Below, piece after piece: positions 7,191 to 13,338 of a DNA stretch of 13,338 bases. Position 1 is the stretch's first letter, and each line of letters opens with the position of its first letter. Below the pieces are notes generated by a model, which was not told the origin of the DNA, did not search any database, and saw only the letters and a program-made list of their open reading frames with translations. Origin of the DNA: CAZBEA01 sp964519355 (GTDB lineage Bacteria; Patescibacteriota; Microgenomatia; Levybacterales; GWA1-39-11); contig CAZFJW010000037.1 of the NCBI GenBank assembly GCA_964519355.1, positions 1 to 13,338 of the forward strand, in the 5' to 3' direction. A program made the translations under genes and the position numbers.

Positions 7191-8420
7191 TTAATCTAGT
7201 CCCGAGGAAGCACTTTCTCCAAGGGCAGTCTGTTTGAGGCGAAGACGAAGATCGTGTAAGACATTCATAAATGAAATAAAACTATCATATGGTGATTCGT
7301 AAGGATTGAAATATTTGTGAACATCTCCGTCAGCAAACCACTTCGTACACATGTAGTAAAAATGATCTGATGTTTGGAGTCTTCTCCAGTCATCTAATAG
7401 TTGAGAGTCACCACAGCTTTTAACAAGATGTTCAAGCGCATAGAGTTTTCTAATAGCATCGTGCTGCATAGGATTAGAGAGCCATGCAGACAGATCTCTC
7501 TCCACATCTGCCCATGAAATAAAGAAGGGAATATCAAGTTCGCCAACAGGGTTAAATTTTCGAACAGCCTCAGTTGGGGTTACAAAAGAATTGTCTTTGT
7601 GTTTGAGTATCTCTTTTGGAAATGCTTTCAGGAAGTCAAAAATTCCAGTATCTTCCCATTGGTGTTCTCCAAATGTTTCATAATCCATAAAAAGATTAAT
7701 TATCTCTCCGTTGCCATTCACATTATTTACCCAAGATGCAAATTTTTCTGCAGTAAGAGGGTATTCCGACCATTCCTTTGAAGAAAATCGAAATGCAATA
7801 TCATCGGAGAGTTTGTAGTTTTTAAGGAGCAGCTTAATATTCTTTGTCCCCTTTGGTTGATACAGGAAATTTGGACTGCGCCATAAAAGAGTGTGGTCGG
7901 CTCCTTCGGTGATAATTCCCTCATAGGCCATTCTTTCTATTTCCTGCGCTAAGTCATTGTTATAAATAAGTTCGGTGTTTCGAAAAACTCTTGGCTGTTG
8001 ACCGAATAGTATTTTTACTTTATTTCTGTGCATTTCAACTTGTTCATGAAATTCATCTTTTGAAAAAAGAAAAGAGAGCGAGTGAAAATATGTTTCGGAG
8101 AGTATCTCGACTTTCCCTGTTGCAACAAGTGCCTGAAAGCTTTCAAGTACTTCTGGTTCGTAAAGTTCCAATTGGTCTAAAAATACTCCTGATAAGGAAA
8201 AACTTATTTTAAACTTTGGATATTTCTTAATAAGTTCAAGAAGTAATTTGTTAGTTGGAAGGTAACATTTGTTGCTTACTTTTTTAAGGATTTTTCTGTT
8301 AGAGAGTTTTTCGTCTTCATCATCAGAAAAATAATTACTATCCTTACCTACTTGAAAGATCGAGTATCTTTTTACCCTGAAGGGCTGGTGTACTTGAAAA
8401 TAGAGGCAAATTGCTGACAT
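7191..8420 (-). CDS. Glycoside hydrolase family 57 amylase-type enzyme
   Basis: A 409-residue GH57 protein. Conserved regions are visible in order: FQVHQPFR (8-15) with the HQP of region 1; VFRNTELIYNN (145-155), where E150 is the likely catalytic nucleophile; and LFMDYETFGEHQW (243-255), where D246 is the likely acid/base. WADVERDLSAW further on matches the family's late conserved segment. GH57 retaining enzymes include alpha-amylases, amylopullulanases, 4-alpha-glucanotransferases and branching enzymes; the MDYETFGEH pattern fits the alpha-amylase-like group, but activity is not settled by motif alone. No signal peptide. The ATG at 8420 lies 4 nt after the glycosyltransferase stop and the gene ends 3 nt before GH15, placing it in the middle of a glucan cassette. 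Confidence 0.92.
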   Translation of the reverse strand: MSAICLYFQVHQPFRVKRYSIFQVGKDSNYFSDDEDEKLSNRKILKKVSNKCYLPTNKLLLELIKKYPKFKISFSLSGVFLDQLELYEPEVLESFQALVATGKVEILSETYFHSLSFLFSKDEFHEQVEMHRNKVKILFGQQPRVFRNTELIYNNDLAQEIERMAYEGIITEGADHTLLWRSPNFLYQPKGTKNIKLLLKNYKLSDDIAFRFSSKEWSEYPLTAEKFASWVNNVNGNGEIINLFMDYETFGEHQWEDTGIFDFLKAFPKEILKHKDNSFVTPTEAVRKFNPVGELDIPFFISWADVERDLSAWLSNPMQHDAIRKLYALEHLVKSCGDSQLLDDWRRLQTSDHFYYMCTKWFADGDVHKYFNPYESPYDSFISFMNVLHDLRLRLKQTALGESASSGLD

Positions 8421-8424
8421 ATTA

Positions 8425-9651
8425 TTATTCTAACGAATTATTCATAACTTTTTTATAGACATCTTTGGTTTTGCGTGCACTTTTAGTCCACCTGAGACCC
8501 TGAACTTCCATATATCCATTCTCTTTTAGCGTCTGCTGCAGTGAATCGTTGCTGAGAACTGAAACAATTTGGTTTGTCATCTCATTTACGTCCCAGTAAT
8601 CAGTTTTGAGAGAGTGAATTACCACTTCAGAGGCCCCAGATTGTTTTGATACAAGAACTGGCGTTCCGCTAATAAGTGATTCAAGTGCGGTAATCCCAAA
8701 AGGTTCTGAAACAGAAGGCATCACAAAAAGATCTGCTGATGAGAAAAGTTTTCGAAGAGATTCATCACGCATAAATCCTGTAAATATAACTCTGTCAGAA
8801 ATTCCAAGAGCTGCAGCCTCATTGATGAGCTGTTCTTTCATATCTCCTGATCCGGCCACTATAAAAATAACTTTTTCATAGTGAGCCAGTACTTCTCTTG
8901 CAACTTTTAGAAAAATATCTGGTCCTTTTTGAATTGTGAGTCTTCCAACAAAAAGCACAAGTTTGTATTCTTCTTTAAGCGCCGTAAGATTTATATCGAC
9001 ATTTCCACCGATAATCTCGTTTACACCGTTGTGAATTACTTCAATTTTTGACTCCGGAATTCCATACTTTGTTACAATAATTGATTTTGTGAGATTGCTT
9101 ACAGCTATTACTGCATCAGCTTTTTGCATACCCTCGCGCTCAACGTCATAAACTCTTTGATCAACACCCTGTCCTCCTGATCTATCAAACTCAGTTGCAT
9201 GGATATGAACAATTAGAGGTTTGCCCGTAGCCTCTTTGGCAACAAGGCCCGCCGGAATAGAGAGCCAGTCATGAGCATGAATAATATCGAATTCCTCAGA
9301 CATTGCAATTGTTTTGGCTTGAATTGCGTATCTTTTAACTTCTTCAAAAAGGGTGGAGCCATAGATTGTAGATTTAACGAATTTTATTGCATTGTTGTAG
9401 GAAGTAACTGTTACATATTCTTGCAGCATTGAATCAACGGAGTAGATTTTAACAGGATTTTTATCAGCAAAAACAAATTTCATTTCAGGCATTTTCGGAT
9501 CACCGAATTTGCGCGGAAGAACAAAGGTGATATCCACATTTTCTTGAATAAGGGCTTCTGTTAGACCATGACACGCAACGCCCAGTCCTCCACTATTAAA
9601 AGGAGGAAATTCCCATCCAAACATTAGTACTTTCGGTCTTTTTTGTCCCAT
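8425..9651 (-). CDS. GT4-type glycosyltransferase, probable glucan (glycogen) synthase
   Basis: 408 residues with a GT-B fold. The N-terminal domain starts KVLMFGWEFPPFNSGGLG (7-24), with the glycine-rich acceptor-side loop, and has IHAHDW (124-129). The C-terminal donor domain has LFVGRLTIQKGPD (233-245) with R237 and K242, then SEPFGITALESL (315-326), the EX7E motif with E316 and E324, followed by SGTPVLVSKQSGASEVV. Such enzymes transfer a sugar from a nucleotide sugar. Because the next two genes degrade alpha-glucans, glycogen-type synthesis is the best inference; sucrose or trehalose synthesis cannot be excluded. ATG at 9651 is chosen: the frame stays open back to 9879, but that extension overlaps tsaD and looks unlike protein. 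A 151-nt leader precedes it. Confidence 0.88.
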   Translation of the reverse strand: MGQKRPKVLMFGWEFPPFNSGGLGVACHGLTEALIQENVDITFVLPRKFGDPKMPEMKFVFADKNPVKIYSVDSMLQEYVTVTSYNNAIKFVKSTIYGSTLFEEVKRYAIQAKTIAMSEEFDIIHAHDWLSIPAGLVAKEATGKPLIVHIHATEFDRSGGQGVDQRVYDVEREGMQKADAVIAVSNLTKSIIVTKYGIPESKIEVIHNGVNEIIGGNVDINLTALKEEYKLVLFVGRLTIQKGPDIFLKVAREVLAHYEKVIFIVAGSGDMKEQLINEAAALGISDRVIFTGFMRDESLRKLFSSADLFVMPSVSEPFGITALESLISGTPVLVSKQSGASEVVIHSLKTDYWDVNEMTNQIVSVLSNDSLQQTLKENGYMEVQGLRWTKSARKTKDVYKKVMNNSLE

Positions 9652-9675
9652 ATTATTTTCCCACGGCCACCTATC

Positions 9676-9699
9676 CCAACATAAGACGCACAAGTGCGC
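9676..9699 (-). promoter_or_regulatory. GC-rich hairpin in the leader of the glucan cassette
   Basis: On the minus strand GGCGCA, loop CTTG, TGCGTC can pair over 6 bp including one G-U, about 30 nt before the GT4 start, preceded by an A6 run. It stands out as GC-rich in AT-rich DNA. It lacks a following T run on the gene strand, so it is not a terminator there. A regulatory or mRNA-stability role is possible but unproven. Confidence 0.4.
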
Positions 9700-9717
9700 C
9701 TTTTTTGGTCTATATCT

Positions 9718-9747
9718 AGTTAAGGCAGAAAAGAACCTAAGTGTCAA
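9718..9747 (-). promoter_or_regulatory. Possible promoter of the GT4-GH57-GH15 cassette
   Basis: A perfect TTGACA -35 box (9747-9742) is followed after 18 bp by a poor -10 match, TTAACT (9723-9718). A start near 9711 would give a leader of about 60 nt containing the hairpin. A separate TATAGT (9763-9758) lacks a -35 box. The long gap makes a promoter here likely; the exact site is uncertain. Confidence 0.35.
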
Positions 9748-9802
9748 CGAGAAATTTACTATAAATATGTCAGAGTGTGTCTTTTGTAAAGTGGTTTTTA
9801 CT

Positions 9803-10870
9803 TTAAAAATAAAGTTCTGGAAGAGCCTTTGCAGACTCCCAATATAAGGCTTGTTCTGAAGATGCAGCTCGGGCACCAATCATAGCAGCATTATCCGCAC
9901 AAAGATAAGCTGGTGGAATAAAAAGTTTTAAATTCATTTTTTGTTTCATTGCTTCATGGGATAATGATTCGCGAAGGTAGTTATTCGCCGCAACACCACC
10001 ACCAACAAGTAGAGTGTGCGTGTCGAACTCATTGAGAGCTTGTAATGTTTTTTTAACTACAACCTTCATAGCTGCATTTTGTGTCGCATAACAAATGCTT
10101 TTAATCGTGTCTGGATTAAGAGTTGTTTTTTTAACATATCGCATAACTTCAGTCTTGAGTCCTGAAAAGGAGAAGTCATAAGAATGATCGTGAATAAGAG
10201 GGCTTTGAAAGGATAGATTTTTGTGAGTTGCCTCTAGAGCTCTTTTTTCGATCTCCTGCCCTGCGGGGTACGAGATGTCGAGCATTCTTCCAATCTTATC
10301 CAAGGCTTCTCCCGCGGCATCGTCACGAGTTCCGCCTAGCCATTTATACTCTGTATGTGATTTGAAGAAAAGAAGGTCTGTGTGTCCGCCTGAAATAATA
10401 AGTCCAATAAAAGGAAATTCTATTCTTTTGTTATCAGTTTCATTTTCTACCAAAAAATTAGCATAAATATGACCGAGTAAATGATTTATTTGATGGAGTG
10501 GTTTATTGTGTATGAAAGAAAGGGTTTTTGCAGTTTCTACTCCAACAAGGAGCGATCCAATAAGACCTGGTCCTACAGTCACAGCAATACTATCAATTTT
10601 TTCAGCAATAATTTTGTTTGATAATGCAAAGGCTTCATTTTGATCTTTTACTGTAATTTTTTCTGATTTAAGTAGCGCTTCTGTTATAACCGGGAGTATT
10701 GTTTTGAGTTGTTCTCTTGCTGCGTTTTCAGGAATAATTCCTCCTGTTTGTGCGTGCATATTTGCTGAGGATGCTGTGATATTCGAGTGAAGGAGTACAT
10801 TTGAGTCTAATTTTTCGACAACTGCAGCGCTGGTTTCATCACACGATGTTTCGATTGCAAGCAGGCGCAT
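9803..10870 (-). CDS. tsaD: tRNA N6-adenosine threonylcarbamoyltransferase TsaD
   Basis: Transfers the threonylcarbamoyl group from threonylcarbamoyl-AMP to A37 of ANN-decoding tRNAs (t6A synthesis), working with TsaB and TsaE, which are not in this window. 355 residues. Signature elements: IETSCDET (6-13), VTVGPGLIGSLLVG (97-110), the metal-binding H130 and H134 in INHLLGHIYA, ISGGHTDL (159-166), GGTRDDAAGEALDK (179-192), SFSGLKTE, and GGGVAANNYLR near the C-terminus, with the DNAAMIGA aspartate motif. Compared with E. coli TsaD there are about 16 extra residues around 70-92, before the IDSIAV strand. ATG at 10870 gives the canonical MRLLAIETSCDET start, 4 nt after the DUF192 stop. Confidence 0.96.
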   Translation of the reverse strand: MRLLAIETSCDETSAAVVEKLDSNVLLHSNITASSANMHAQTGGIIPENAAREQLKTILPVITEALLKSEKITVKDQNEAFALSNKIIAEKIDSIAVTVGPGLIGSLLVGVETAKTLSFIHNKPLHQINHLLGHIYANFLVENETDNKRIEFPFIGLIISGGHTDLLFFKSHTEYKWLGGTRDDAAGEALDKIGRMLDISYPAGQEIEKRALEATHKNLSFQSPLIHDHSYDFSFSGLKTEVMRYVKKTTLNPDTIKSICYATQNAAMKVVVKKTLQALNEFDTHTLLVGGGVAANNYLRESLSHEAMKQKMNLKLFIPPAYLCADNAAMIGARAASSEQALYWESAKALPELYF

Positions 10871-10874
10871 AGGG

Positions 10875-11384
10875 TTATTTTACTTCCTTGAAGGTAATAG
10901 TATCGCCAATCTTAATGCCTTTTGCCTTTGAGAGTCCAGCGTTTATCTCCAGTACTAGATCAGCATCTTTTTGGGGTTGATAAATTTCCAAGGATGAAGG
11001 TGGAGCATCTTTTGCTGGAATTTTGGCATTTTCCACAATATCGACAATAGTTCCTGTGGATATAGAGTCAGTGCTGGTTTTTTCAATGTAAATAATGTCA
11101 ATTGGAAAAAGCATGTCTTTCATCCAAAATTGGTGTTTGGCTTTTTGATCAAAAATAAATAGTAGGCCACTGTCCTGATCCAAAGATTTTCTTTTAGAAA
11201 GACCTTTTTCTTTTGCTGCAGCTTCTTTTGCGATTTCAATTTTAAAAACAGTACTATTAATAGTTGCTTCGGATTTTGATTTCGAATTTCCAGGAAAAAG
11301 TGAAACAACGCCGGTAAATTTAACTACTGCCAGTGCAATTACAGCCAGTACTAGAAATAAGTATAAAAAGATAATTTTTTTCAT
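10875..11384 (-). CDS. DUF192 family protein, membrane-anchored
   Basis: 169 residues. An N-terminal hydrophobic segment (about 4-22) after MKK is a signal anchor or uncleaved signal peptide, so the domain (about 40-168) is predicted to lie outside the membrane. The DUF192 signature is clear: KGLSKRKSLDQDSGLLFIF (60-78) and FWMKDMLFPIDIIYIE (86-101), then VLEINAGLSKAKGIKIGDTI near the end. The family has a small beta-barrel fold and no firmly established biochemical role; I assign none. The ATG overlaps the stop of the upstream nucleotidyltransferase in an ATGA (11381-11384), and tsaD follows after 4 nt, so it is in the middle of an operon. The link to t6A synthesis is probably genomic packing only. 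Confidence 0.9.
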   Translation of the reverse strand: MKKIIFLYLFLVLAVIALAVVKFTGVVSLFPGNSKSKSEATINSTVFKIEIAKEAAAKEKGLSKRKSLDQDSGLLFIFDQKAKHQFWMKDMLFPIDIIYIEKTSTDSISTGTIVDIVENAKIPAKDAPPSSLEIYQPQKDADLVLEINAGLSKAKGIKIGDTITFKEVK

Positions 11385-11842
11385 TCTGTTATTTTTTTAC
11401 GTAAATCAGTCGATGAGTATCCCAGAATTCTTTTGGTTACTATTTTTACTTCAGCTCCTATCTCCTTTGCTTGCCTCATCTTATTGCTGATTTGACGATC
11501 ATTTTCAGTTATGGCAATTATATCAGGTTTTATTTTTTTGACAATCGTATAGTAGTCCTGGTCTTTTAAGATTCCATGCAGGGGAATAACAATATCTACC
11601 ATTCGGAGAGATTGAAGGATGAGTTCTCTGTCACGTTGATTATGAAATAGTTTCTTTTTTAGATTCAAAATTGCCTCGTCTGACTCTAGCAATACCACCA
11701 AAATATCACCGAGTTTTTTTGCCTCACTTAAAAATGTAATATGCCCCGGGTGTATGAGATCAAAACACCCACCAACGAGAATAATCCTTTTTTTATCATT
11801 TTGATTATCCTGAATTTGTTTCAGTTGTTTTTCGGAGAGCAT
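11381..11842 (-). CDS. Small cytidylyltransferase-like nucleotidyltransferase (HxGH family)
   Basis: 153 residues of a single nucleotidyltransferase alpha/beta domain. GGCFDLIHPGHITFL (24-38) carries the nucleotide-binding HxGH motif (H31, H34). GYSSTDLRKKI (141-151) corresponds to the ISSTxIR-type motif near the C-terminus. DYYTIVKKIKPDIIAI lies between them. The pattern resembles the adenylyltransferase half of heptose synthase (RfaE2/HldE) and glycerol-3-phosphate cytidylyltransferases; archaeal-type FAD synthetase is another relative. Substrate is therefore open, though the adjacent VanW-type envelope gene is compatible with a cell-surface precursor. The ATG at 11842 is 3 nt after the VanW stop; an AAGGA about 10 nt upstream is the only Shine-Dalgarno-like site I find before a start in this window. 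Confidence 0.85.
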   Translation of the reverse strand: MLSEKQLKQIQDNQNDKKRIILVGGCFDLIHPGHITFLSEAKKLGDILVVLLESDEAILNLKKKLFHNQRDRELILQSLRMVDIVIPLHGILKDQDYYTIVKKIKPDIIAITENDRQISNKMRQAKEIGAEVKIVTKRILGYSSTDLRKKITE

Positions 11843-11845
11843 GAA

Positions 11846-13279
11846 TTAAGAATCCTTAGTGCCAACAAGATACACTGCCTGCCAAGGTCTATATGAAGTT
11901 GAAATTGTTTCATCAATAATTACTACATTGTCTCTTGTTACCTTTCGAGTAAATGATACCTTGGCCCCTCCCGCTGCGAAGTCAACCTGTTTTGTTGTTC
12001 CTCTTGGAAGTGTTGGATCGTCTTGATAGAGGGCCTCGGGTGGAGGAGTTCTAGAAAGAACGACAGGTTCTGTAATTTCAACTGTACGATTGTCCTTTTT
12101 GCCATAAAGAGTGTATACCAAAGTTTGGTTTGTTTCATCGAATTGATTCTGAATTAGAATGTGATTTCCTGTGTCATTTTTAAATTTCATATCAACTCTA
12201 GGGTAAAAAATTGTTGCATCAATACCTGGAGGTGAGTTTTGTTCATAGTAACCCACTCGATACGCGTGAGCATGCCTTTCAGTAATTGGAAGACCTGCAT
12301 TGAGCAAAGCCCTATAAAGCGTGGTGGATACCTGACAAACACCGCCCCCATCACCTAGAACTGTCCTTCCATTCTGAATCACATATGCCTCTTTGTAGCC
12401 TGTAAGTCGGGTGACATCACCAAGGTTTTTATTAAATGAAAATTCTTCATCTGGTTCTACAAGTATTCCAGTTACCCGTGAGGCAGCTAGTGAAATATTA
12501 TATATTCTGTTGGGAATCGAACCTTTAAATTCAGATTTTCCTTCGCCTATTTTTTCAACAATTCCAAATTCGTTTGCTTCTTCAGTAGTTATTTTAGGTT
12601 CTAGAATTTTAATTGGAGTTTCTAAAATCACAGATTGAGGTTTTTCTGTTTCAATAATTTTTTTGGCTGATTCATCGATGAGCATCGAGAGCTTTTCAAA
12701 ATCAAGAGAAGAGCCATTTTCCGATTCTTTAAAAGTTGTAACGCGCTCATTTTCTATGCTGAATTGGGCATCAATCGGCTCTTTATTAATCTTTAGCGCA
12801 ATGTCTTTAAAAAGTTTTTGCAACATTTCTTGATTTACAGAGTAGTCGTAGGTGAGATGTACGCCGTTTATGTATGAAGAAAGTGCAATGAACATATTGC
12901 TGAAAATATTATCTGATTTTCCTAGTTCAAGAGCCTGCATTGTTATAAGGTTTGTGTCATAGCCCATTCCCAAATCTCGTGCCGAAACCGGAAGGTCCCC
13001 GCCTTCTTCACTTTTAAATACATAGTTTGAGGTTTGAATCCGCTCATTTTTAGAATTGAAAAAGTTCAGCAATTCTTCTTTCGTCATTCCTCCAACGCTG
13101 AACGAATTAACATATACGCCTGGTATGACTTTATCTTTATATGCTTGCTGGAAGTAAAAAATAAGAATTCCAAGCATAACAACCCCTGTAAAAAGAAAGC
13201 CAACAGTGAACCACACAAGTGTAGAAAATGTTCTTTTAACGTGAGGATGAGTAATTTTTGATAGGAACCGAATTTTCAT
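11846..13279 (-). CDS. VanW family protein with peptidoglycan-binding-like and G5-like regions
   Basis: 477 residues, predicted to be anchored in the membrane and extracytoplasmic. A basic N-terminus and one transmembrane helix (about 18-43) are followed by a region resembling the putative peptidoglycan-binding domain that often precedes VanW (about 50-240, starting VIPGVYVNSFSVGGMTKEEL). The VanW domain (about 255-395) has SFNKNLGDVTRLTGYKEA, DGGGVCQVSTTLYRA (310-324) with C315, and HAHAYRVGYYEQNSPPG. The C-terminal 421-473 (TLPRGTTKQV ... SYRPWQAVYLVG) looks like a G5-type domain. VanW is named from a vancomycin-resistance cluster but its biochemical role is unknown; here there are no van genes, so resistance should not be inferred. 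An envelope or cell-wall role is likely. ATG at 13279 heads the first gene of the operon. Confidence 0.9.
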   Translation of the reverse strand: MKIRFLSKITHPHVKRTFSTLVWFTVGFLFTGVVMLGILIFYFQQAYKDKVIPGVYVNSFSVGGMTKEELLNFFNSKNERIQTSNYVFKSEEGGDLPVSARDLGMGYDTNLITMQALELGKSDNIFSNMFIALSSYINGVHLTYDYSVNQEMLQKLFKDIALKINKEPIDAQFSIENERVTTFKESENGSSLDFEKLSMLIDESAKKIIETEKPQSVILETPIKILEPKITTEEANEFGIVEKIGEGKSEFKGSIPNRIYNISLAASRVTGILVEPDEEFSFNKNLGDVTRLTGYKEAYVIQNGRTVLGDGGGVCQVSTTLYRALLNAGLPITERHAHAYRVGYYEQNSPPGIDATIFYPRVDMKFKNDTGNHILIQNQFDETNQTLVYTLYGKKDNRTVEITEPVVLSRTPPPEALYQDDPTLPRGTTKQVDFAAGGAKVSFTRKVTRDNVVIIDETISTSYRPWQAVYLVGTKDS

Positions 13280-13304
13280 GATACTGTTTGCTTGAGATCA
13301 AATC

Positions 13305-13333
13305 ATTATACTATACTAGTAAGACAAAAAGAA
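13305..13333 (-). promoter_or_regulatory. Promoter of the VanW-NT-DUF192-tsaD operon
   Basis: A perfect TATAAT -10 box (13310-13305) lies 25 nt before the VanW start. At 17 bp spacing the -35 is only TTCTTT (13333-13328), so the -35 is weak. Predicted leader about 18-20 nt, without a clear Shine-Dalgarno sequence. The remaining bases to 13338 show nothing else. Confidence 0.5.
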
Positions 13334-13338
13334 CAAAT

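Noticed and set aside
9676..9706. Rho-independent terminator on the plus strand (hairpin followed by T6)
   Set aside because: There is no plus-strand gene to end here and the stem is only 4-5 bp in that orientation; the hairpin makes more sense as part of the minus-strand leader.
9801..9814. Palindrome overlapping the tsaD stop as a terminator
   Set aside because: The stem is 5 bp of A-T/C-G overlapping the stop codon with no T run after it.
9652..9879. Longer GT4 protein starting at 9879
   Set aside because: The extension would overlap the end of tsaD, has no other in-frame ATG, and its residues do not resemble a glycosyltransferase N-terminus; MGQKRPKVLMFG is the natural start.
11846..13279. 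Vancomycin resistance gene
   Set aside because: VanW-domain proteins are common without resistance, and no vanHAX or regulator genes are present.
1..13338. Recoded UGA as in Gracilibacteria or Absconditabacteria
   Set aside because: UGA ends at least two genes at sensible positions and no gene needs UGA read-through.
1..13338. CRISPR array, tRNA, transposon or prophage
   Set aside because: No regularly spaced repeats, cloverleaf-like segments, terminal inverted repeats or phage/transposase protein motifs were seen on either strand.

Overview
The window is AT-rich and gene-dense, and every gene lies on the minus strand. Spacers are tiny, with several 3-4 nt gaps and two ATGA stop/start overlaps. 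Small coding sizes and this gene mix (RmuC, LemA, DUF192, TsaD, VanW and a GT4/GH57/GH15 set) suggest a reduced bacterium of the Candidate Phyla Radiation (Patescibacteria), perhaps Microgenomates or Parcubacteria. That placement rests on gene content and compactness only; there is no rRNA or other marker here. UGA is used as a stop (the SpoU methyltransferase and nucleotidyltransferase genes), so the genetic code is the standard bacterial one.

Layout in transcription order (high to low coordinates). A first unit (13310 to about 9803) holds a membrane-anchored VanW/G5-like envelope protein, a small HxGH nucleotidyltransferase, a membrane-anchored DUF192 protein and TsaD (tRNA t6A synthesis). 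After a 151-nt leader with a GC-rich hairpin comes a tight three-gene cytoplasmic alpha-glucan cassette: GT4 glycosyltransferase, GH57 amylase-type hydrolase and GH15 glucoamylase (9651 to 5217). A weak terminator and an extended -10 promoter separate it from topA (5134 to 2937). The topA gene is split only by an assembly gap of exactly 100 N flanked by identical 55-bp contig ends; collapsing them restores a 680-residue protein. Next come LemA with its own promoter, an unrecognised single-pass membrane protein with 11-residue helical repeats, a small SpoU RNA methyltransferase and a Nudix hydrolase. RmuC runs off the left edge.

No tRNA, rRNA, CRISPR array, insertion sequence, prophage or origin was seen, and no stretch longer than 300 bases lacks a gene. 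I did not find a clearly new biological system. The observations most worth checking are the self-contained glucan cassette with a structured leader, the LemA partner with a recent 33-bp internal duplication, and a pattern of promoters whose -10 box sits 6-11 nt before the start codon, with almost no Shine-Dalgarno sequences.
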